A stretch of 5,310 nt of DNA from an uncultured Clostridia bacterium (GTDB taxonomy: Bacteria > Bacillota > Clostridia > TANB77 > CAG-508): NCBI GenBank assembly GCA_947630255.1, contig CANRGU010000090.1, positions 1-5,310 of the forward strand, in the 5' to 3' direction. Of the stretch, positions 1-5,226 are shown piece by piece (position 1 is the first letter of the stretch; each line of letters opens with the position of its first letter). Under the pieces are notes generated by a model. It made no database searches. It saw only the letters and a list, made by a program, of their open reading frames with translations, and had not been told where the DNA came from. The position numbers and the translations under genes are program-made.

Positions 1-38
1 GGAATTTTATTCCTACCTATTTTTTCGACATATTATGC

Positions 39-737
39 TTATTTTTTCTCTCTAATTAATATTAGAGGTGTTAGCTCTTTTCCTTGGCCTGAAGGATTAT
101 CTCTTATCAATCCTTTTAATTCTTCTTCTGTTAATGTTATGTCTGAGGAATGTCCTAATACTTCTTGTCCTAAATCATTTGCATCTACTATCATACAACT
201 CATTCCTAATTTTTCTTTTATTTCATCGCATACTCTTGATGGATTTTCTGGTATTTTTATACCTATATCGCCATATTCTTTCCATACATGATCATAAAAT
301 CCGTCTAGCCCACTTACTTCTTGTCCTACTATTTTATAGAATACTCCTCTTTTTCCAAATAGCTTTGTAACTGCGCTTGCTATACTTGCCCATAATACTC
401 TTGGAAGTCCAACTGTATCTATTGCGTATTGCATTTTTATTGTTTCGCCTACTCCTACACCTGCTGTAGTCTTTGATGCGAATTTTGATAAGAATTTTGC
501 CCAGAATCCTATTTTTACATCTTCTCTTTTTACAATTCTGTTTTGACATAAGGCTATTATTTTTTCACTGCTTGAAACAATATCCCCTTCCTCATATATT
601 GGGCTTACATATTCTTTAAAAATATCTATATAGTTTTCTCCCTGCTTTACAAATCTAGTTTTTATTGCATGTCTTAAATATTTTTTTCCATTTACTTCAA
701 TTTCTACACTTTTACCTTCATTTGCGAAAAATTCCAT
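39..737 (-). CDS. CofE-like (F420-0:gamma-glutamyl ligase family) protein
   Basis: A 232-residue, apparently cytosolic protein with no signal peptide or membrane segment. The N-terminal part (residues 23-66, IKTRF, then EEGDIVSSSEKIIALCQ) resembles the opening of the CofE/F420_ligase fold, where an 'IKTPLIKEGDD' strand leads into 'GDIVVIAEKIVS'. A second conserved-looking stretch lies at residues 181-196 (CMIVDANDLGQEVLG), where acidic residues could bind metal. True CofE adds glutamate to coenzyme F420-0 using GTP. Clostridia are not generally known to make F420, and no other F420 gene is visible here, so the substrate is probably different; the family name is a fold assignment only. The ATG at 737 is chosen because AAGGTGG (745-751) lies 7 nt upstream, and a good sigma-A promoter follows at 770-798. 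It is divergent from ylmC and probably monocistronic on its 5' side. Family call is from remembered similarity; function is unknown. Confidence 0.75.
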   Translation of the reverse strand: MEFFANEGKSVEIEVNGKKYLRHAIKTRFVKQGENYIDIFKEYVSPIYEEGDIVSSSEKIIALCQNRIVKREDVKIGFWAKFLSKFASKTTAGVGVGETIKMQYAIDTVGLPRVLWASIASAVTKLFGKRGVFYKIVGQEVSGLDGFYDHVWKEYGDIGIKIPENPSRVCDEIKEKLGMSCMIVDANDLGQEVLGHSSDITLTEEELKGLIRDNPSGQGKELTPLILIREKK

Positions 738-857
738 AGGATTACCACCTTTTTTAATTTTATGAGTTTATTATATTCTAACTTTTTTAATTTAGCAACT
801 TATTATTAACATTTTTTTGTTTTAGTTGAATACATTTTTATTATATAGGAGATTAAT
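738..857. other. Divergent intergenic region, CofE-like / ylmC
   Basis: This 120-base spacer holds the minus-strand promoter described at 770-798 and the ribosome binding site of ylmC (AGGAG, 847-851, 6 nt before its ATG). For ylmC itself I see no convincing promoter. TTAACA at 806-811 with a TACATT 19 bases further on is weak and badly spaced. No clear sigma-F or sigma-G box pair was seen on the plus strand either. Confidence 0.5.
770..798 (-). promoter_or_regulatory. sigma-A-type promoter of the CofE-like gene
   Basis: On the minus strand, TTGCTA (793-798) is followed by exactly 17 bases and then a perfect TATAAT (770-775). The predicted start of transcription, near 763, gives a leader of about 25 nt containing the AAGGTGG ribosome binding site. 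Spacing and the -10 box are ideal, so this vegetative promoter is well supported by pattern, though AT-rich DNA raises the chance background. Confidence 0.7.
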
Positions 858-1091
858 ATGGGAACAAAGGGCTTAGATTTTAAACATAAAGAAGTGATTA
901 ATATTAATGATGGAAAACGACTTGGATTTGTTCAAGATGTTACTGCCGATTTAGAAAGTGGCGTAATTACTTCGATAATTGTACCTGGAAATACAAAGTT
1001 ATTTAATATGTTTGCAGGAAATAACGATATTGTTATTCCGTGGAAAAATATTCGTTGTATAGGTGATGACGTTATATTAGTTGAAATATAA
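858..1091 (+). CDS. ylmC: YlmC/YmxH family sporulation protein (PRC-barrel)
   Basis: A 77-residue protein that spans a single PRC-barrel-like beta domain. It opens with KGLDFKHKEVININDGKRLG, continues with the strand pair DVTADLESGVITSIIVPG (residues 27-44), and ends with IVIPWKNIRCIGDDVILVEI. The N-terminal 'L..KEVINI.DG..LG' and the central IPW are typical of the YlmC/YmxH family, which is common in endospore formers and often found beside sigG; its biochemical role is not established. Length is normal for the family, so the gene is complete. The ATG at 858 has AGGAG 6 nt upstream. It converges on sigG with 59 bases between the stop codons, which include a stem-loop. Confidence 0.88.
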   Translation: MGTKGLDFKHKEVININDGKRLGFVQDVTADLESGVITSIIVPGNTKLFNMFAGNNDIVIPWKNIRCIGDDVILVEI

Positions 1092-1108
1092 TTTTATTGC
1101 AGGTTAAA

Positions 1109-1139
1109 TCCAAGTAAACAATATTTTTGCTTACTTGGA
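1109..1139. terminator. Stem-loop between convergent ylmC and sigG
   Basis: Arms at 1109-1117 (TCCAAGTAA) and 1131-1139 (TTACTTGGA) pair perfectly over 9 bp around a 13-base loop. It sits 18 bases past the ylmC stop and 12 bases past the sigG stop, so it could end both transcripts. On the plus strand the stem is followed by an A-run and only then by TTTT (1146-1149). On the minus strand there is no clean T-run, so the match to an intrinsic terminator is imperfect. Confidence 0.5.
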
Positions 1140-1150
1140 AAAAACTTTTC

Positions 1151-1924
1151 TTATTTATATAATTTTTTTATTCTAGCGATGGCACTTTTTTCTAGTCTTG
1201 AAACCTGTGCTTGCGAAATTCCTATTTCTTCTGCAACTTCCATTTGTGTTCTTCCGTCAAAGAATCTTTTTGATATTATAGTTTTTTCTCTTTTATTTAG
1301 CTTTTTCATTGCTTCTGTAATAGTTATATTATCTGCCCATAGTTCATCTGTATTTTTTGTGTCTTTTATTTGATCTACTATATAAATGCTTTCACTTCCT
1401 TCATTATATATAGGTTCTTGCAGTGAAATTGGGTCTTGTATAGCGTCAAGGCTTACAACTATTTCTTCTTTTTCTACACCTACTTCTTTTGCAATGTCTT
1501 CTATTGTAGGTTCTTTTTCATTCTCTTTTGTTAATTTTTCTTTAGCTTGAAGCGCTTTGTATGCTAAATCTCTCATAGATCTGCTAACTCTTATTGGATT
1601 ATTATCTCTTAGATATCTTCTTATTTCTCCAATTATCATTGGTACAGCATAGGTACTAAATTGTACATTTAAATTTACATTAAAATTGTCAATTGCTTTT
1701 ATTAGTCCAACACATCCTATTTGAAATAAATCATCTGCATTTTCTCCCCTTCCGCCAAATCTTTGAACAACGCTTAAAACTAATCTTAAATTTCCTTTGA
1801 TAAATTCTTCTCTTGCTTCGTTATCTCCATTTTTTATTTTTATTAATAATTCATTTTTTTCTTCATTTGATAGCAGAGGTAGTTTTGCAGTATTAACACC
1901 GCATATTTCAACCTTGTTAATCAA
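1151..1924 (-). CDS. sigG: RNA polymerase forespore sigma factor SigG
   Basis: A 257-residue sigma-70 family factor, full length next to the roughly 260 residues of Bacillus subtilis SigG. In spore formers SigG directs late forespore transcription after engulfment. The N-terminus carries the SigG signature NKVEICGVNTAKLP (residues 3-16). Region 2 includes GNLRLVLSVVQRF (44-56), DDLFQIGCVGLIKAIDNF (64-81) and the -10-recognition helix FSTYAVPMIIGEIRRYLRD (89-107). Region 3 starts at NNPIRVSRSMRDLAYKA (108-124). Region 4 ends in the helix-turn-helix TQMEVAEEIGISQAQVSRLE (226-245). AYKALQ and AIQDPISLQEPIYN separate it from SigF. The start is TTG at 1924, supported by AAAGGAGG (1933-1940) 8 nt upstream and by the signature beginning at residue 3. 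A sigma-F/G-like promoter lies upstream. No spoIIGA-sigE pair, its usual upstream neighbours in many spore formers, is present; comEA stands there instead. Confidence 0.96.
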   Translation of the reverse strand: MINKVEICGVNTAKLPLLSNEEKNELLIKIKNGDNEAREEFIKGNLRLVLSVVQRFGGRGENADDLFQIGCVGLIKAIDNFNVNLNVQFSTYAVPMIIGEIRRYLRDNNPIRVSRSMRDLAYKALQAKEKLTKENEKEPTIEDIAKEVGVEKEEIVVSLDAIQDPISLQEPIYNEGSESIYIVDQIKDTKNTDELWADNITITEAMKKLNKREKTIISKRFFDGRTQMEVAEEIGISQAQVSRLEKSAIARIKKLYK

Positions 1925-1932
1925 ATAAAAAA

Positions 1933-1940
1933 CCTCCTTT
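1933..1940 (-). promoter_or_regulatory. Ribosome binding site that fixes the sigG TTG start
   Basis: On the minus strand AAAGGAGG is followed by 8 bases and then TTG ATT AAC AAG, coding M-I-N-K at the SigG signature. There is no in-frame ATG nearby that would keep the NKVEICG motif. The strong Shine-Dalgarno sequence is paired with a weak start codon. The GG at its 3' end (1933-1934) could pair in a small 5-bp hairpin (1942-1946 with 1930-1934), which is weak and speculative. Confidence 0.8.
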
Positions 1941-1955
1941 GGATTTACTCGCTTA

Positions 1956-1984
1956 AAGTATTTCCAAATTTTGATCTTTTATGC
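1956..1984 (-). promoter_or_regulatory. Sigma-F/sigma-G-like promoter of sigG
   Basis: On the minus strand GCATA (1980-1984) is followed after 14 bases by GGAAATACTT (1956-1965). The latter fits the B. subtilis sigma-F -10 consensus GGNRANAMTW at all ten positions, and GCATA fits the -35 consensus GYWTA; the spacer is one base shorter than the usual 15. The same -35 with AATACTT 17 bases away partly fits sigma-G (GMATA and CATWMTA), consistent with autoregulation. It begins just 5 bases beyond the comEA stop and gives a leader of about 25 nt. Consensus sequences are recalled from Bacillus and applied here by inference. Confidence 0.6.
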
Positions 1985-1988
1985 TTTT

Positions 1989-2624
1989 CTATTTTACACA
2001 AATATTTTCCTTTATACCTTCATATTTTGAATCTCCTATTCCAGGAACGTTTTTAACATCTTCTATTTTTTTAAAATTGCCATTTTGCTGTCTGTAATTA
2101 ATAATTTTTAATGCAGTTGATGGTCCTATTCCATTTAATGTTTCTAGTTCTGTTTGAGATGCCGTATTTATATTTACCTTTTCTTGTTTGCTTGTAGTGT
2201 CGTTTTGTATTACGTTTTCGCCTGCATCTTCTGTAATATTATTTGTTTCTTCTTTGTCATTTTTATTTGGTACATATATTTTTTGTCCATCTTTTACTAT
2301 ATATGCTAGATTAATTTTTGATAAATCCGCTTCTTTTGTTGCTCCCCCAGCAGATTCTATTGCATCTGAAATTCTGCTGCCTTCTTTTAGTTCTATTACT
2401 CCTTGTTTTTTTACTGCCCCTGTTATATGTACTACAATAAAGCTTTCTTCCTGCAAATTCTCTTGTTCTTCTGTTTGTTCTTCTATAATGTCATTTTCTT
2501 CTGTTTCTAAACTGATATAGTCTGAGTTGCTTGCCTTGGATATTATATAATATCCAATAAATAATAGTATAAATATTACTATTATAATAAGAATTATTTT
2601 TTCTTTTTTGCTCAAAATTTCCAT
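1989..2624 (-). CDS. comEA: ComEA-like membrane-anchored DNA-binding protein (SLBB + HhH)
   Basis: A 211-residue protein. A lysine-flanked N-terminal membrane anchor (residues 9-28) is followed by an acidic linker very rich in Glu (39-60). Next come an SLBB/beta-grasp domain (62-120; IVVHITGAVKKQGVIELKEG, then GQKIYVPN), a second polar linker, and a C-terminal tandem helix-hairpin-helix domain (149-211; VNINTAS.TELETLNGIGPSTALKII, then NVPGIGDSKYEGIK). This is the standard Gram-positive ComEA architecture. The family binds double-stranded DNA outside the membrane during transformation and hands it to the ComEC channel, which is not in this window. An upstream in-frame ATG at 2639 was rejected because it overlaps GGAGG (2633-2637), which sits 8 nt before the ATG at 2624. 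It lies 64 bases upstream of sigG on the same strand with no obvious terminator between, so read-through into sigG is possible. Confidence 0.9.
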   Translation of the reverse strand: MEILSKKEKIILIIIVIFILLFIGYYIISKASNSDYISLETEENDIIEEQTEEQENLQEESFIVVHITGAVKKQGVIELKEGSRISDAIESAGGATKEADLSKINLAYIVKDGQKIYVPNKNDKEETNNITEDAGENVIQNDTTSKQEKVNINTASQTELETLNGIGPSTALKIINYRQQNGNFKKIEDVKNVPGIGDSKYEGIKENICVK

Positions 2625-2632
2625 ATGTAATA

Positions 2633-2637
2633 CCTCC
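2633..2637 (-). promoter_or_regulatory. Ribosome binding site deciding the comEA start
   Basis: GGAGG on the minus strand overlaps the longer ATG candidate at 2639 by one base and lies 8 nt before the ATG at 2624. The longer candidate has only A/T sequence upstream and no Shine-Dalgarno match. The start at 2624 is therefore preferred; it removes five residues (MEVLH) from the longest reading frame. Confidence 0.8.
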
Positions 2638-2646
2638 ATAAATTTA

Positions 2647-2675
2647 ATTATAAATATCTTGTTTTTAGTACTAAA
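2647..2675 (-). promoter_or_regulatory. Possible sigma-A-type promoter of comEA
   Basis: A perfect TATAAT on the minus strand (2647-2652) is preceded 17 bases upstream by TTTAGT (2670-2675), a poor -35 box with three of six matches. Transcription would begin near 2640, just ahead of the ribosome binding site. The surroundings are almost pure A/T, so a chance -10 match is likely enough to keep confidence low. Confidence 0.35.
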
Positions 2676-2687
2676 TTAATATATTAT
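2659..2687 (+). promoter_or_regulatory. Possible sigma-A-type promoter of the carboxypeptidase gene
   Basis: TTGTTT (2659-2664), a 17-base spacer and TATTAT (2682-2687) form a plausible vegetative promoter on the plus strand, with a predicted leader of about 36 nt. It interleaves with the candidate comEA promoter on the other strand. A perfect TATAAT at 2693-2698 lacks a partner -35 box. No sigma-F-like boxes were seen, although the related dacF of B. subtilis is sigma-F dependent. Confidence 0.35.
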
Positions 2688-2698
2688 ATTAATATAAT
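2683..2698. repeat. 16-base AT palindrome upstream of the carboxypeptidase gene
   Basis: ATTATATTAATATAAT reads identically on both strands and covers the -10 region of the candidate plus-strand promoter. It is made only of A and T, so chance is a reasonable explanation; an operator role is speculation. Confidence 0.4.
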
Positions 2699-2729
2699 TA
2701 TTATATAGATAATTGGGAGATGGTGCGAA

Positions 2730-3998
2730 ATGAAATATATAAAAAGAATTTTTATTTATTTTCTTATGTTCCTATGCTTAAGTTTAATATTATTGGGCAA
2801 TGTAAATGCCGCTGATAAAACATCTCTTAGTATTGCTTCTCCTTCAGCTTTGTTAATGGATTTGAAAACTGGTAAAATACTTTATAAGAAAAATATAGAT
2901 AACAAAATGTACCCTGCAAGTTTAACTAAAGTATTAACTGCTATTATTACTTTAGAAAATTGCGATTTAAATGAGGTTGCTACTGTTAGCTATGATGCAG
3001 TTATGAGTATTTCTCCTGGATATGTTACAGCTAACTTGCAAGTTGGCGAAGAACTCACTGTAGACCAGTTGTTACACGTTTTAATGGTTGGTTCTTCAAA
3101 CGATGCTGCAATTGTACTTGCAGAACACATATCGGGTTCCGTTGAAGAATTTTCTAAAAAGATGAACGAAAAGGCAAAAGAACTTGGTTGCACATCATCA
3201 AATTTTGTTAATCCTAATGGTGCTCATGATGAAAATCATTATTCTACAGCGCATGATTTGGCTATAATTTCTAGATATGCTATGCAAAATGAAACTTTTA
3301 GAACTCTTATATCTACTACTTCATATAAACTATCACCTACAAATAAATATAATAAGGACGATAGATTTTTTACTACTACAAATGCTCTACTTTTAAAAAA
3401 TAATGTTTATTATTATAAATATGCTAATGGTGTAAAAACTGGATTTACTACTCCTGCAGGCAATTGCTTAATTGCATCTGCTAAAAAAGATAATTTAGAA
3501 CTGCTTACTGTTGTTTTAGGTTCAGATCAAAATGAAAATGGTGAAAGTAATAGATATTTAGATACTAAAAAAATGTTTGAATATGGGTTTAATAATTATG
3601 AAATGAAGGAGATTATTGGTTCTGGTGGAGTTGTTCAAACTATAAATGTTAAGCATGCTACAAGAAATACAAAAAAACTAGATTCTGTAGTTGCAGATGA
3701 TATAGACGCATTAGTTAAAACATCTGATGAAGATTTAGCAATACTTCCACAAATTCATTTGAATGATGATTTGAAGGCTCCTATAAATAAGGGTGATGTA
3801 ATAGGTAGTGTTACATATACTGTAGACGGAATAGACTATACTACTGATTTGCTTGCAAATAGTGATGTGAAAAAATCTAATGCTTTAATATATACTTTAA
3901 TAATACTTGTAATTATTGTTGTAATATACTTATATTTAAAAGCAAAGAAACGCAATAAAAGAAATAGAAGAATTAAAAAAAGAATTATAAAATATTAA
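2730..3998 (+). CDS. D-alanyl-D-alanine carboxypeptidase (peptidase S11, DacF/PBP5-like)
   Basis: A 422-residue secreted, membrane-held low-molecular-weight penicillin-binding protein. It has a signal peptide (residues 1-27, likely cleaved after VNA) and all three active-site motifs of the family: SxxK as S64-L-T-K67 in YPASLTK, SxN as S122-S-N124 in GSSNDAA, and KTG at 236-238 in GVKTGFT. The family removes the terminal D-alanine from peptidoglycan pentapeptides outside the membrane, limiting cross-linking. A beta-rich C-terminal domain follows (about 295-375), then a single membrane helix (about 385-403) and a very basic tail of about 19 residues, predicted cytoplasmic. The GGGAG-like ribosome binding site (2715-2719) is 10 nt before the ATG. 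Vegetative (DacA-like) and sporulation (DacF/DacB-like) versions cannot be told apart from sequence alone, so no symbol is given. The gene converges on the LCP gene. Confidence 0.93.
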   Translation: MKYIKRIFIYFLMFLCLSLILLGNVNAADKTSLSIASPSALLMDLKTGKILYKKNIDNKMYPASLTKVLTAIITLENCDLNEVATVSYDAVMSISPGYVTANLQVGEELTVDQLLHVLMVGSSNDAAIVLAEHISGSVEEFSKKMNEKAKELGCTSSNFVNPNGAHDENHYSTAHDLAIISRYAMQNETFRTLISTTSYKLSPTNKYNKDDRFFTTTNALLLKNNVYYYKYANGVKTGFTTPAGNCLIASAKKDNLELLTVVLGSDQNENGESNRYLDTKKMFEYGFNNYEMKEIIGSGGVVQTINVKHATRNTKKLDSVVADDIDALVKTSDEDLAILPQIHLNDDLKAPINKGDVIGSVTYTVDGIDYTTDLLANSDVKKSNALIYTLIILVIIVVIYLYLKAKKRNKRNRRIKKRIIKY

Positions 3999-4039
3999 TA
4001 TATAAAATTTTACATCAGTTATTTTTTTAAGTCAATATT

Positions 4040-4079
4040 AAATGAGGAGGTAAAATAAATAATTTTTCCCCCCTCATTT
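4040..4079. terminator. Bidirectional terminator between carboxypeptidase and LCP genes
   Basis: AAATGAGG (4040-4047) pairs with CCTCATTT (4072-4079) over 8 bp. After single mismatches the stem continues with GG/CC (4049-4050 with 4069-4070) and AAAA/TTTT (4052-4055 with 4064-4067), leaving an 8-base loop. The plus strand runs into TTTTTATTT right after the stem, as expected for the end of the carboxypeptidase transcript, whose stop is 41 bases earlier. On the minus strand the stem lies 11 bases... beyond the LCP stop codon and is followed by a looser T-rich stretch. Confidence 0.75.
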
Positions 4080-4090
4080 TTATTTATAAT

Positions 4091-5146
4091 TTATAATGTA
4101 TTTGCTGAATTAGTAACATTATTTGCATCTGTTTGTTCTTCAGGCACTTCTTCAGGTATTCCGATGAAAAGTTTTTCAACTAAAGCCTCTGTTTCTTCTT
4201 CATCATATAAGAAGAATGATAAACCGTTTAAATAGTCTGAATTTCCTGGCAATCGCTCTGCTTGTATATTTTCTGCGTTCATATTAATCATATATGGTAT
4301 GTAATCTTTCAAATCTTCAAAATTCATATTTGTTTTAACATATTCTCTTGCTATATCTATAATCTTTCCTATCTCTGTTATATTTTTTAATTGTATCATT
4401 TGTTTTGCAACTGTTATAATTACTTCTCTTTGTGTTCTCATTCTTCCAAAGTCTTCATTACCATAATCATATGAATATGATGTTCCGTCATTGTTATGTC
4501 TAAATCTAACAAGTTCTTCAACTTGCTCCCCATTTAATTTTTGCAATCCTTTTTGGAAATTAATATGTAGATCTTGTGTTTCATCGTCATATTTCATATT
4601 TATAGGTACATCGAATTCTATTCCGCCAATTTCATCTACTAATTTTACTAGACCTTTAGTATCTATTAACACATAATTTTTTATATCTAGCCCTGTTATT
4701 TTATTTACTGCTTCTAAGGTATTTTCAGGATTTTGTCCATTATTATATAATGAGTTTATTTTATCATATACAGAAGCATGGCTTTTGCTATCTCCAACGA
4801 ATGTATCTCTTGGAATTGAAAGCATTGATGCTTCTTGAGTTTTTGGATCATATGAGCATACTATTATGGTGTCTGACATTCCTGTGCTTTCGCCCATAGC
4901 TAATATATATAATTTATCTAAATTTTTTACTGTTTCTTCATTGTGCCCAAGTAATGCAGCGAGCCAATTTCCATGTAAATCTTGGACTCTTTTTATAAAT
5001 AGTCCTCCTGCTATTCCTAATATTATTAATACTACTAAAAACACTTTTAGTGCTACATGTTTTTTCTTTTTTCCTTTTGTTGCTGTTTTTTTTGATTTTT
5101 GTTTGCTTGATTTTATTTCTTCTTTTGTTTTTTCATGTTTTCCCAT
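4091..5146 (-). CDS. LytR-CpsA-Psr (LCP) family glycopolymer transferase
   Basis: A 351-residue membrane protein. It has a short, extremely Lys-rich cytoplasmic N-terminus (residues 1-34), one membrane helix (about 32-51), and an extracellular LCP domain (about 77-251). Family motifs seen are the SDTIIVCSYDP start (91-101), LSIPRDT with Arg113-Asp114 (109-115), KINSLY (129-134), and the VRFRH...EDFGRMRTQR block (213-240). Arg and Asp residues in these blocks bind the polyprenyl pyrophosphate substrate in characterised members. LCP enzymes move glycopolymers such as teichoic acids or capsule from lipid carriers to peptidoglycan; older annotations call them transcriptional attenuators. The Gln/Glu/Asn-rich C-terminus (330-351) looks disordered. 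The ATG at 5146 has AGGAG (5156-5160) 9 nt upstream and its own promoter. Which polymer it handles cannot be told. Confidence 0.93.
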   Translation of the reverse strand: MGKHEKTKEEIKSSKQKSKKTATKGKKKKHVALKVFLVVLIILGIAGGLFIKRVQDLHGNWLAALLGHNEETVKNLDKLYILAMGESTGMSDTIIVCSYDPKTQEASMLSIPRDTFVGDSKSHASVYDKINSLYNNGQNPENTLEAVNKITGLDIKNYVLIDTKGLVKLVDEIGGIEFDVPINMKYDDETQDLHINFQKGLQKLNGEQVEELVRFRHNNDGTSYSYDYGNEDFGRMRTQREVIITVAKQMIQLKNITEIGKIIDIAREYVKTNMNFEDLKDYIPYMINMNAENIQAERLPGNSDYLNGLSFFLYDEEETEALVEKLFIGIPEEVPEEQTDANNVTNSANTL

Positions 5147-5180
5147 ATTTTCACACTCCTAATTGAATTACATAGTATAT

Positions 5181-5209
5181 AGTATAACAAAAAAAGATAT
5201 AAATAGCAA
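5181..5209 (-). promoter_or_regulatory. sigma-A-type promoter of the LCP gene
   Basis: On the minus strand TTGCTA (5204-5209) is followed by 17 bases and TATACT (5181-5186), giving a leader of about 28 nt with the AGGAG site. The -35 hexamer is identical to that of the CofE-like gene. The spacer and the -35 box lie inside a perfect dyad (5189-5226), which may affect its use. Confidence 0.65.
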
Positions 5210-5226
5210 CATTTATATCTTTTTTT
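5189..5226. repeat. Perfect 16-bp inverted repeat overlapping the LCP promoter
   Basis: The arm at 5189-5204 (seven A then GATATAAAT) is the exact reverse complement of 5211-5226 (ATTTATATC then seven T), separated by the 6 bases AGCAAC. Each strand shows a hairpin ending in seven T, the shape of an intrinsic terminator for either direction, though with one G-C pair only. It could end a leftward transcript entering from the right edge, or act as an operator for the LCP promoter. The sequence alone does not decide. Confidence 0.7.

Noticed and set aside
1..13. Small hairpin GGAAT-TTT-ATTCC at the left edge, beyond the CofE-like gene stop
   Set aside because: A 5-bp stem with a 3-base loop and no visible T-run; the window ends before any terminator tail could be seen.
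68..370. Plus-strand open frame of 100 codons rich in Leu
   Set aside because: It lies antisense to the CofE-like gene, has a low-complexity hydrophobic translation and no ribosome binding site.
2188..2520. Plus-strand open frame of 110 codons inside comEA
   Set aside because: It is antisense to a clear SLBB-HhH protein; the Ser/Phe-rich translation is what the complement of a Glu/Lys-rich gene gives.
2622..2639. Longer comEA start at 2639
   Set aside because: The longer ATG has no Shine-Dalgarno sequence and overlaps the GGAGG that serves the ATG at 2624.
4044..4063. GAGGAGG ribosome-binding-like sequence between the convergent genes
   Set aside because: No start codon at proper spacing leads to an open frame; the bases are explained as the stem of the terminator.
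4866..5162. Plus-strand open frame of 98 codons opposite the LCP gene start
   Set aside because: It is antisense to the Lys-rich N-terminus and membrane helix of LCP, giving runs of Phe, and it has no credible start signal.
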